Shown here: positions 39,501 to 50,225 of the stretch, in pieces
Numbering within the stretch: the first letter of the stretch is position 1
How the letters are laid out: each line of letters starts with the position of its first letter
Assembly (NCBI GenBank): GCA_023159155.1
Contig: JAJNNX010000042.1
Span: 310,001-374,000 of the forward strand
Source of the DNA: Ustulina deusta
Lineage: Eukaryota > Ascomycota > Sordariomycetes > Xylariales > Xylariaceae
Reading direction: 5' to 3'
Length of the DNA: 64,000 nucleotides
Translations under genes and position numbers: made by a program
The notes under the pieces: model-generated
Databases searched by the model: none
The model's input: the letters and a program-made list of their open reading frames with translations, nothing else
What the model was told of the DNA's origin: nothing

Positions 39501-39679
39501 AAACTATTTAGTTATATTTGTTTTATTAAATTAATTCTAAAAACAAAATATAAAATTAAAAATAAATAAACTAATAATATATAGAACTATAGCGCTTTTA
39601 AAAACTAATTATATAAATATTAAAAACCTAGCTAGCTAATATTTATTAATTTACTTATTAGTTAGTATAGTATTAGAAA
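36519..39679. other. Element C interior, middle part
   Basis: 3.2 kb of RIP-eroded DNA between A2 and D. The only coding hint is a minus-strand reading at about 37.10-37.20 kb, VYISCFYIYSSK...SYSFAF, weakly like the region preceding the LLGxPWL motif of gypsy aspartic proteases. This would place gag and protease of C here if C lies on the minus strand. Support is weak. Confidence 0.3.
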
Positions 39680-39914
39680 TGTCACAATTAGTTAAATAAA
39701 GCTTCTATAGCTAGTTCATTAATATTATAAACAATGACTCTAAGCTAAAAAAAAAAAAAAAAAAAAAAAAGTTAGAGTTTATAGGGTGGATAGATATAGA
39801 CTTTATGTATATAGCTGCAGAGTTATAGGTTAGTCCGTGCGTAAACTTCTTATTTTATTGCTATATAGGTCTGGAGTTCTTGCAAGTTTTATTAAGATTA
39901 TACTAACTATTATA
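39680..39914 (-). repeat. 3' LTR of D (235 bp)
   Basis: Plus-strand ends TGTCACAATTAGTTAA and TACTAACTATTATA. It contains an A tract of about 24 bases (39749-39772) and the conserved GTCCGTGCGTA block near 39833-39843. Confidence 0.9.
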
Positions 39915-42339
39915 TTATTTTTTTTTAAAACTAAAAGTTTAAATATAGTTTTAATTTAAAGTTACTAATAATATTAGGTTTATATAGCTTTTTTATATTA
40001 TACTACTTTATTATTATTTTTATAATTATTTATAAATTTATTAACTATTATTATATATATTTATTTTTATAATTTTATAAAAAGTTTCAAAGCTTTTTAT
40101 TAATTTTATAAAATTAGTTAAACTTAATTAGTATATTTTTAAAATTTTAAGCTATATATTAAATATTATTAAAATTATAATTTTTTTAAATAACTTAGTA
40201 TTATAGTTTTTTGTTTTTTTTATATATTTTTAATTATTTAATTTGTTTAATTTTAAATTTTATTTTATTATTAATATTTTTAACTAAAAATAATAATTAG
40301 ATTTGTTAAAATAGAAAATTATTGCTTATTTTTTATAATTAATTAATATAAAATAAGTTTTTTATTTTGTAAAAATTAAACAAATTAAAAATATAGCTAA
40401 ATTTTTGTTTTTTTTAAATTTTAAAAAGTTTAACTAATTAAAAGTTTAATCTAATAGTTAGTACTTATATTATAAAGCTTTTTTTTTTTTTAAAAAAACT
40501 TTGTTTTTTATTTTAAAATCTATTAAGCGTTTTTTTTTATTAGTTTATAACTTATATTGTTTTTATATAAAAGTTGCTATATTATATATTATTTTTTAAA
40601 TATTTTAGGTTTAACGGACTAGTTGAAGCGTTTATTGTTTAGTATTAAAATTTATAATAGTTTTACTAATATTTATTATTAAAAAGTTTTATGTTTTAAT
40701 TTTTAGTGTTATTTTTAGTAGTAATATATTAATTAATAAATATTACAAAAAATTATATATAAAATCTAAAATAAAAAAATAAATATTTTAAATATTTTAG
40801 TATTTATTAATATAAAAATAAAGTTATTAGTCTAGTTCTTAATTAATTAATTTTATTATTTTTTAGGTTTAAAAGTAATAAATATTACTAAAATAGTACT
40901 TAATACTTATAAAACTATTAATTATTACTATAAACTTAAAAATAAATAGTTTTATTTTATTTAATATTTATATATTTAATATATTAAAAAATTTATATAA
41001 ACTTTTATAATATTATATAGCTAGTAATTCTATAATATTTATTTTTTTATTAAGTAAAGTTATAATTAAATAGCTAAACTTATTTATAAATATTTATATA
41101 TAGTTATAACTTTATTAATTAAATAATATATCTTTACTATTTTTTACTATATATTGCTATACTATAGTTAATATAAATAATAAATAAAAAAAACTAAAAG
41201 TTTTATTTTATAATATTTTGGTTTTTTTATAGTTATAATAATTATATATATATTATTTATAATTATATTTTAAATAAAACTAATAATATTTTTATTCTAA
41301 TATTTTAATTATTTTGTATTAATTTTAATATATAATAATTAAAAATATATAAACTTTTTAAATTAAAGCTATATAAAAAAAAATAGTCCTATTTAAAATA
41401 ATTTTAGGTATATATAGTTTTTTGTTTTTATTTGTTAGATTTTATAGCTAGTTTTTTTATTTAATTAGATTTATTAGGTTAGCTTTTTAAAAAGTAGTAA
41501 ATAAAAAGTCTATAGTTAATATAAAACTTAGTATTTTGTTAAATAGGACTAATATTATTATTTTATTTTTTATTTTTTTAGTTTTAATTATAAAAAGTTT
41601 AACTATTTTTTTTAATAAAATATTAGCTACTATATTTTTTTATTTTAGTTAGTATTAAAAAATAATATTAAAGTTTAATAAAAAGTTAATTTAATATATT
41701 TATTATATTAATAAAATTTATTTATTTAAAAAATATAATAAAGTTTAATAATTAGTTATTATAAAAATGTTAGTTCTAAAAAGCTTTAAATAGTAATAAT
41801 TTAAAATTTATATTATTACTAAAAGTTTATAGTTTTAAATTAGGTAGGGTTGCTTAATTAATATTATTGTTTTAAAGAAATATTTTATAAGTTTTTAGAT
41901 TATATTTTTTTATTGCTCCTAAATAATTTTTTCTATTATATTATATAAAATATTTATTTTTATTTATATTAGTTAGCCGGGCTTAAAAGAAGTTAAAACA
42001 AATGTTTTATATATTAGTAGTTTTATATATTTAAAAGTTTATTTTTGTTCTAGTCCTATTATAAATAGCTTATTTTTTTTTAGTAGTTAATTTAAAAAGG
42101 TAGCAATTTTACTAATATAATAAATAAGTATATAAATATAATTATAAAGCCTAAAAAATAACCGGATTAATTTAGTATTTTTAAAATTATTAAAATTTTA
42201 ATTTAAAATTGCTTAGATTTTTATAGAATTAATTCTAATTTTTATTTTAGTTTTTATAATTATTTCTAAATAATTAATAATAAATATATTAAAATAAGAT
42301 TTTTTAACATTTTTTTAATATTTAGCTTAATATAAACAA

Positions 42340-42540
42340 TAAATTATTTTTTTATAATAAATTTAGTACTATTTTTTAGTTTTAAAATAAATTAAAATAT
42401 TATTTATATAAATATTTATAAATTTGGTTAAAAATTTTTAGATTTATGTATTAATAAAAGCTTATTATTAGATAGGTTTTATTTTTAAACTAAATAATAA
42501 AACTTTTTATTAAAATATTTTTTTATAAGTTTAAAAAAAA
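42340..42540 (-). pseudogene. Copia reverse transcriptase remnant (D)
   Basis: Minus strand reads INIYINNILI at 42390-42419, the G-to-A form of the copia catalytic box (xxxYVDDILI). About 35 codons upstream is LFSLKIKPI followed by stops where W codons are expected, matching ALYGLKxSPxLWY. Position and spacing fit copia RT. Confidence 0.7.
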
Positions 42541-45508
42541 AATAATATAATTTTATAATTAATAATAATTAATAAAAAGCTTTAATAATATTAAGTTTTA
42601 TAAAATAAATAGTATTATAATAATTAAATATAATATTATTAATATTTAAAGCTAATATAATTTAATTTTTTAAATATATATTTTTTTATTAATAATTAAT
42701 TTAAATTTAAGTATAAATAAAACAAAAATAATATTTAAGTTTATATTTTATTTAATAAAATTTATAACTAGTAGTTTATTTATAAACTTTTTTTTAAATA
42801 AAATAAACTATATAAATATTTAGTATTAATAAAGCTTAAAAGCATATTTTTTATTATTAAGTTCTAATATTATATTAAATCCTAGTTATAATAGTAGTAA
42901 AATTTTAGATTTTCTTTTTAAAAAAAAATCTTTTTAGATATAATAGCTAAAGGGGCAAAAAGCTTTGCATTAATTTTATATATTTAAAGTTTTTTTTTTT
43001 TTTAAATAAAATTGGTTTATTATTAAAAATCTTTTATAGTACTACTTAATTAATTTAAGTTTTTTTTTTTATAAAGTATTAATTATTTTTAAGTTTTTTT
43101 TAAATAGTTTAATATAATTATTTTTAGTTATTATAAACTTAATTATAATAGGCTTTTTTAGAGTTTTTTTAGTTAGTTATCTTTATTTATTTTAATAGAA
43201 ATAATTCTAAAAGTTTTATATAATTTTTTTAATAATAGTTTAGTTTTTTTTATTTTTAGAAATTATTATATAAACTTTTTTTGTTTTAAGTTTAGAAGTT
43301 TTAGGTTTTTTTTTTATTTTTTTAGTTTTAGTTTTTTTTAAAATAATTGTTTTATTTTTAAAAAATTATTTTAATATTTAATAATATTTTTTTAATATTT
43401 AATTGTATTAATTAGCATTTTCTTATATTTTTAGATCTATATTTTATTATTTATAGCTAAAAAGTTTAACTATAATTATTAGCAAAAATTAAACTAATAA
43501 AAATAAATTATTTAGCTAGATTAATTATTATTTTTAGGTTTTTATTAAAATATTTTATTTTATTAATTATTTAATACTAATAATAATATCATAACTAAAG
43601 TTAATAATTTAAAATATTTAGTTTTTAAATTACTAATTATTAATTTTTATAATATATATTAAATATTTATAAATTTTGCTAACTATTTTGTTTTAATAAT
43701 TATAAAACTTTTAAAGTTTAGCTAAACGAACTATTTCTATTTTTAATTATTGTTTAACTTGTTACGCAAATTTATAGCTAATTATTAAAAAAATATAAGG
43801 TTTAGTATTATATAAAACTAAAATTTATATTCTAATATTATTAATTTATAATTAAATAAATATTTTAAAAATAATTAATTTGTTTTAGCTATATATTTTA
43901 ATTAAAATAAATAAAAAAATTAATAAAAAAACTTTTATTAGTTTTATTTGTTTTTTAAATTAGATAAACTACTAAAACTATTTTTATTATAGCTTTTTTT
44001 TGCTAGTTAAATACTTAGGATTTTAAGCTTTTAATTAAAACAATTAATTAATATATATATATATATATTTTTTTTATAAATAAAATAAGTTTTATTATTT
44101 TAATAGGCCTTTTTTTTTTATAGTTAGTATTTATTTTAATTATTTTAAAATAAATATTTTAGAATTTTTAAAGTTAGCTAAAAATTAATAAATAGGTTTG
44201 CTAAAAATTTAATTATTTAAATTAGATTTTTGCTTAGTTAAACTAATAAGTTTAATTTATTAATAATTTTTATAAATTTGTTTAGTATTATATATTAATT
44301 TAATAATTTTATTAATAAATAATTTATAAAAAATATCTAAATTTATAAAAAGTTTATATAAATTTTTTTTTAAGTTTATATAAAAATAGTTCTATAATTT
44401 ATATTTTTATTATAACTTAACAAATTAATATTTTTAAGCTAAACTATTAAATATAAAAATAAACTTATTAATATTTTTATTAGTTTTATATATATAAACT
44501 TAAAATATTTCATAAATAATAATTATTTAATTAAAATTATAATAAATTATTAATAAAACTTAGATTATTTTAGTAATACTACTAAATAGTTTTTTAGTTA
44601 AATAAAAATATTTTTTTATTAATTTTTTAGTATATTTTTTTAACTAGCTTATAATATACTAAAATTAATTATTTTTAGTTTAAAATATAGTAATATTTTT
44701 ATTTAGTTTTTTTATTAGTTTATAAACCTAGTTATTAAATAAAGTTTTATTTTTTGTAAACTTACTAGAATTAATTTTTTATATTTTAGCTTTTTTAATA
44801 TAATTATGGTTTAAAGCGCTAAAAAGTAAGCTAATAAAACAAAAAACAAATAAAACAGCAAAACTAAAAAGTTTAAAATTAATTTTTTTAAATATACTTT
44901 TTATTATTAAATCGCTGTTGTTTTTTAAAAATATTAAAGTAAACATATTAAAAAATTAGCGCTCTACTTTTTTTATTTATTAAAAAAGTTCTGCTAGAAC
45001 TAATGCAAAGTTATAGGCCTATATAGCTATAATATTTATTAATATATTTTTAAATATATTATTTATTTTAGGTTGTTTTAGTTCTAGTTCAATTTTTTGT
45101 TTTTTTTAGATTTTTTTTTAAATATTAGTTCGCTTAAAGCGTTTATAAAAAAATCTAATATTTAATTTTTCTTTTTTTTTATAAAAAAAAAGATTTTAAA
45201 ATTATCTAATAGTAAAAAGCTAGCTATATTTAAAAGTTAGAATTGTTTTAATTGTTTAAGAACTAAAAATAAAATAAAAATATTTAAAGTTAGGTTTTTT
45301 TGCAAATTATTAATTTTTAAGTAATATAAAAATTAAAAGTTTTATTAAAGTTATATTAAAATTAGGTTTATATTATAAAATATATAATTTTTTATATTAA
45401 ATATATAACTAAAAAAAAAAGTTTATTTATATTTTACTAATTATAACAAAATAAAAAATATATATTTATTAAATATTTATTAATAAATAATTAATAAGCT
45501 TAAAATAG

Positions 45509-45741
45509 TATTATAATTAATTAAGTAAAGCTTTTATAGCTAGTTTATTAATACTATAAACAAAAATTCTAAGCTAAAAAAAAAAAAAGAAAAAAAAATC
45601 AGAGTTTATAGGGTGGGTAGATATAGACTTTATATGTGTGGCTGCAGAGTTATAGGTTGGTCCGTGCGTAGATTTCCTATTTTATCGCCATATAGGTCTA
45701 GAGTCCTTGCGGGTCTTGCTAAGACTGTACTAACCGTTACA
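45509..45741 (-). repeat. 5' LTR of D (233 bp)
   Basis: Better preserved than its partner on the right half (TTGGTCCGTGCGTAGATTTC, then GTCCTTGCGGGTCTTGC). Minus-strand start TGTAACGGTTAGTACAGTC. It is followed directly by AGAAA. Confidence 0.9.
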
Positions 45742-45746
45742 AGAAA

Positions 45747-46377
45747 TAGATATATTTATAATTAGAATATTTAAAATAAACTTTATTAAAAAAACCCCAA
45801 AGTTTTATAGTTGCTTTAAAACATTTAAATTATTTATTTTAAGTTATTAATTAAAACTATTAGTATATAAAAATAATAGTTTTTAAGTTTTAATAATATT
45901 TTTTTATTTAATATTTTATAGTTCTTACTACTATATAAACATATATAATTAATATAATATTTTTATAAGTTCTTTATTAAAAGTTTATATATATTTAAGT
46001 TTAGTAAATATATTAGCTTTTTTAATATAATTATAATTAAATTTTATATTTTTTTTATAAATCTAATAAAAATAGTGTAGTATTATTAGTATTTTTATAG
46101 TTAGTTGTTCTAAAAATAATAGTTTTATTAATATTTTATATTTATTTAATTTTTATTATAGTTAGTTTTTTATTATTTTTATATTATATTATTAAATTAT
46201 ATTAAAAGTTTAGTTTTATATAAAGATTTATTAAAAAAAATATAATTAATTAGTATAATTAGTAGTTAGTTTTTATATATTAGGTATATTAGCTAAAAAT
46301 ATTAATTTCTAATTATAAGTTATGCTTTAAAAAACATTAAATAATATTAATTTTTATTATTTTACTAAAAATACTAA
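45747..46377 (-). other. Element C leader next to its right LTR
   Basis: About 630 bp between D and the right LTR of C. If C is on the minus strand, this is the leader with primer-binding site and the start of gag. Nothing recognisable could be read; low-GC throughout. Confidence 0.35.
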
Positions 46378-46741
46378 TAAAATAAAGCAAAACTTTTAAT
46401 TAATATATTATATATTTAAACTAATTAAATTTACTTAATTTTTTTGTATTAGATTATATTTTTTAGTTTATAAATCATTATATATATTAAGTTAAAATCT
46501 AATTTATAAATATAAATAAAAACGTAATAATTAATTAATAAAAACAAATTTCTAACTTTTATCTAATATTTTATAATAATTATTTATTGTTTTGTTTGTA
46601 AAAAAAAAAGTTTTTTATAGCCTTAAATAAAAACGCGCGCTTTTTATACCTTTTGTCCTGCAATCTCCAAGGTTTCTAAAAATGTGTTCTATTCTATAAT
46701 TAAGGACCTGTCTTTTATACGTGCGCACCAGCCCTACTGCA
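46378..46741 (-). repeat. Right LTR of element C (364 bp)
   Basis: Plus-strand ends TAAAATAAAGC (TG mutated) and CAGCCCTACTGCA. On the minus strand it starts TGCAGTAGGGCTGGTGCGCA followed by CGTATAAAAGACAGG, a good promoter-like TATA box, and a second TATAAAAAGCGCGC near 46636-46649. Confidence 0.85.
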
Positions 46742-46745
46742 ATAC

Positions 46746-47465
46746 TAATAAAAAACTAAAGTATTTTTATTAAAACTAAAAAATCTAAATATTATTTATT
46801 GCTATAAAGCAATATTAATAAAGTGGCATTTATAAAAAAGCAATTAATATTTATAAAACTATTATAATATTAATAATAAAATAAGCTATAAATAATAAAA
46901 TACCTTAAAAATATTAGCTTATTATTGCTTAAATAACTTATTATACTATAATTGATTAGTTTAGTAACTAATTTAAAATATTATTATATAAAAAATAGTT
47001 TAGCTAAATATTAATATATAATTATATAATATTTATTAAAACTAATAAATAATATTTTTAATTAAACAAAAAAAAATTAATATTTATAAAAAAGATTTTA
47101 TTTTATAAAATGTTTAAATATTAAAATCAAAGCTTATATAATTTTATAATTTTTTTTAAAAGCAAAAAAGTAATAAATACTAATAATATAAGTTTTTTTT
47201 AAAAGATTTTTTATTAGCTGCTAAATTAAATATAGCTAAAAATCAGCAATAAAAAATAGGTTTAATAAAACTTATATAATAAAGTTATTAAAAATATTTT
47301 AAAAAGCCCTACCTAAAAAAAAACTTTAAAAAAAAACAACTAAATTTTTTTTTATTACTAATAATAATAAACCTATTCTAAAAAAAAAAAAAAAATTTTA
47401 TATTAGCAAGATTATTTACTATAAATAATATACCAAATAATATTTCTAGTATTATACTTAGCATT
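46746..47465 (+). pseudogene. Copia integrase, second half (element E)
   Basis: Continues element E after the C insertion. The plus-strand reading includes INIYKTIIILIIK and PxKYxLIIAxITYYTIDQ, resembling the integrase segment after the second catalytic Asp (RxIxxxxRxLLxxAxLPxxxWxxAxxxAxYLxNRxP). With 13735-13978 it shows that C inserted within the integrase coding region. It ends where element F is inserted (47466). Confidence 0.55.
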
Positions 47466-48020
47466 TGTTACGAACCAACAAGCATACGGCTTGGTGGGGG
47501 ACCTAGCGCGGGTCTGAATACGGCTTAATTGCGTAGCGGTAGTTCCCGGGGCGGACGACCCAGGGGTACTATGGTAACAAATCACATAATGGGTTACTGC
47601 TAAGGAAAAAGTGATTAATAGAATTACTAAAAGTGACCAAGTAATTAATAGAATTATTAAAAGTAACCAAGTAATTAATAGAATTACTAAAGGTGATTAA
47701 GTAATAAATAGAGTTACTTATAGTAACTAAGTAATAATTAAGCAAAGGGCTGTAATTATAATTAATAATAAAAAAGAAGTGGCTATAAGAGTTATAAATA
47801 TATTTGTTATATCTATTTTAAATAGTTCCTTTTTTATTATTCAATCTAAGTATTTACTTAGTTTTTAGAACCTTAGATAGAAATAATCTTTTAATATTAG
47901 TAGTAACCTATTACTGAACTTGCTTATGCACCTTTGATCTTTTTGTTAAATAATATTTTTATTACTATAATACTATAGCAAACTGCTATATTAGCTTATT
48001 TAATATAGTAGGGTTATTAT
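47466..48020 (+). repeat. 5' LTR of F (555 bp)
   Basis: Starts TGTTACGAACCAACAAGC and ends AGGGTTATTATA. It has a GC-rich first 110 bp (for example CCCGGGGCGGACGACCCAGG) and then about four tandem units of a 30-bp repeat from about 47595 to 47735. Confidence 0.9.
47595..47735 (+). repeat. 30-bp tandem repeats inside the F LTR
   Basis: Units of the type AAGTAATTAATAGAATTACT plus about ten bases are repeated four to five times. The same array is in the 3' LTR (about 56555-56695), where its translation on the minus strand produces the repetitive open frame 56469-56705. The repeats therefore belong to the ancestral LTR. Confidence 0.85.
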
Positions 48021-48291
48021 ATTTTAAATAATTATTAATTAGGCTAAAATTTGTTTTTAAGCAAGTTTAATTATTAATTTAATAGTATTTTAAAAACTAA
48101 CTATAATAGTAGTATAAAATATGCTTAATAACTTATAAGTATATATTAAATAATTTAAATTAGCTAATAAATAATTTAAAAATTAAATTAAAAGTATATT
48201 TAAGCTAAAGCATTACAAAATAACTTAACTAATAAAGTTTAATAGAACCTAAGTATATTTTAATAGGTTTATTATTTAAATTTAAGCTTAT

Positions 48292-48605
48292 TGTTGGAAT
48301 AGTATTCTAGGTCAATCGTACGCTTTATTCGGACCATGGCCGAAGGCCATGGTATGGCCTATTTGGCCATGCTAGCCCATGGCTAGCCTAGGTGGCTAGG
48401 GGTCAGGTGGACCCTTTATATTTGTATTCGTACGAATACAAAGGGGTATATCTGGCACCTCTTGCACCTGCCGAATAGTTCCTTTTTTTTCTTTCAATAA
48501 GCATTAGACATAGTATAATAGATTATATAATATTTATTTTAATAGATCTGTTTTTATATATAGCACTATATACGCTTATACTACCCCGGATAAACCTAAC
48601 TAATA
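48292..48605 (+). repeat. 5' LTR of T (314 bp)
   Basis: Starts TGTTGGAATAGTATTCTAGG. It carries palindromes CCATGGCC and ATTCGTACGAAT followed by AAGGGGTATATCTGG (TATA-like). The last 120 bp are RIP-mutated compared with the 3' LTR and it ends CCTAACTAATA. Confidence 0.95.
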
Positions 48606-49653
48606 CTAATTAATAAGTTAACTAGGACTTATAAACTAGCAAAATTTTAAAAAAACAAAATATTGCTAAATATTATATAATAATTCAAAAAGCTTTTGCT
48701 TAGCAAAAAACTTTCAGCTAAATTGTATAAAAGCCAAACAAAATATATTCTGCCTAGCAGACCTACTTTGGACGCCTTTTTATACAAATTATTAAACTAG
48801 ATTAGTACTCAGGTTTAATCCTTTAACCTCCCGCCTAACAAAAACAAAAAAACAAGTTAAACCAGTTATATTACTCTATTTAGCAGAACAAAAGACTAGC
48901 ACTAACTATAAAGCTATTTTTATACTTTTTTTTTTTGTATAGCTAGCATACAAAAGTTATATAACTAATATATAACTATTATATAGCTATTATATAAAAC
49001 TTTTTTATACCCCTGCTTCAATTAAATAATTTATTTTTTATAATATCTTGTTTAGCAGAACCAAAAAAAAAAGTCAATTAACTTTATATAACCTTTTTAT
49101 ATATATAAGGCAATTATAACCGATCTGCTTAATAAACCAGATTATAAAAATTAACTATAAGCTTTACTACAACTTTTACTTTTTATATAACCTATACCTT
49201 ATATAGCTACCTATTAACTTTGCTATAAAATAAACCTATAAAAATACCTAAATATACCTTTTAATAATCTATTATATAAACTAGCCAGATAACCTCTAAA
49301 CCACCCGTTACATACAAGCCAAGCAACAAACAACCTTTATATATAGCCCTATACAATTCTAGACCTTATATAACTAAGCTATACTACCTAAATCCAAAAG
49401 CCCTAATTAAGCCTTTCGGACCCTACAACCCCCCCCTTTGTATAACTCGCATATAAAGGACTTTTAAATACCCTTCTGTACGGCTGCTTTTCGACCCGTA
49501 CAAAAAGGACCCTTTACCCCCCCCCCCTCGGCCAATACCCATACAGACCTGTTCAACAAATTAAAAAAAAAAAAACAAAGTCAGAAAGGTATTAGCAATA
49601 CCAAGAACCCCCCGTCAACCCGTTATATAAATAGCCAAACAACCGAACAGGAG

Positions 49654-49777
49654 GGCTAGCCATTCGAAGGGCTAGCCAAGCAGTCGGGCCAGCCATACGG
49701 AAGGGCTGGCCGAATAGGTAGGCCAGCCATACAGAAAGGCTAGCCGTACAGAAAGCTAGCCAGTTAGAAGGCTAGCC
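49654..49777. repeat. Array of eight GGCTAGCC-type palindromes
   Basis: Copies of GGCTAGCC or a one-base variant begin at 49654, 49670, 49687, 49704, 49721, 49739, 49754 and 49770, i.e. every 15-18 bp, separated by spacers such as ATACAGAAA. The same octamer theme occurs in the T LTRs (GCTAGCCCATGGCTAGCC). The self-complementary units suggest a protein-binding or RNA-structure role; this is inference. Confidence 0.85.
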
Positions 49778-49906
49778 ATACAAAAAGTTTTTGTTTATTG
49801 TTTCTAGCATTAAATAGAATTATAGTCTCTACCAAACGCAGATTTTTATATTTAGTTTTATTTGTACAATTAACCTAACAACGTAACAAAAAGTAAAAAT
49901 AGTTAG

Positions 49907-50220
49907 TATTAAAATAGTATTCCAGGTCAATCGTACGCTTTATTTGGACCATGGCCAAAAGCCATAGCATGGCCCATTTAGCCATGCTAGCCCATGGCTA
50001 GCCCAGGTGGCTAGGGGTCAGGTGGACCCTTCGCATTCATATTCGTACGAATACAAAGGGGTATATCTGGCACCTTTCGCACCTGCCGAATAGTTCCCTT
50101 CTTTCCTTTCGATAGGCATCAGACATAGTACAATAGATTATATGGTATTTGCCTCAACAGATCTGCCCTTGCGTACGGCACCATGTACGCTCACACTACC
50201 CCAGGTAGACCCAACCAACA
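49907..50220 (+). repeat. 3' LTR of T (314 bp)
   Basis: Same length as the 5' LTR. The 5' end is mutated (TATTAAAATAG for TGTTGGAATAG) but the 3' half is nearly intact, ending CCCAACCAACA, the inverted complement of the TGTTGG start. Confidence 0.95.
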
Positions 50221-50225
50221 CTTAT

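Larger units (their letters stand above)
39680..45741 (-). mobile_element. Copia retrotransposon D nested in C
   Basis: 6062-bp element with LTRs 39680-39914 and 45509-45741 and TSD AGAAA (39675-39679 and 45742-45746). Minus polarity follows from the reverse transcriptase remnant and from LTR features reading on the minus strand: TGTAACGG start, TATA-like CATATAAAGTC, and an AATAAA signal after the T tract. Removing it rejoins element C. Interior frames are destroyed. Confidence 0.85.
13979..46741 (-). mobile_element. LTR retrotransposon C (32.8 kb with nested insertions)
   Basis: Bounded by direct LTRs (13979-14313 and 46378-46741) and the flanking duplication ATAC (13975-13978 and 46742-46745). 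Inside are A2 with G, element D, and perhaps a hAT remnant; without A2 and D about 12.5 kb of C proper remains. Minus polarity is suggested by TATA-like TATAAAAG boxes reading on the minus strand in the better-kept right LTR, and by a faint gypsy-protease-like stretch at about 37.1 kb on the minus strand. No reverse transcriptase motif was found by eye, so the superfamily is left open. C split the integrase of element E. Confidence 0.7.
48292..50220 (+). mobile_element. Non-autonomous LTR element T (TRIM/LARD-like), TSD CTTAT
   Basis: Two 314-bp direct LTRs (48292-48605 and 49907-50220) flank only 1301 bp of interior, and CTTAT lies on both sides (48287-48291 and 50221-50225). The interior shows no protease, RT or integrase motif in any frame, so it would need enzymes supplied in trans. 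It instead contains C-rich stretches (CCCCCCCCCC at 49517-49526) and an array of GGCTAGCC palindromes. It is the GC-richest piece of the AT-rich block, apart from S, and is inserted in F just behind its 5' LTR. Confidence 0.85.

Noticed and set aside
49654..49777. Possible CRISPR array
   Set aside because: Units are only 8 bp and palindromic, spacers are about 8-9 bp and similar to each other, and the context is a eukaryotic retroelement.
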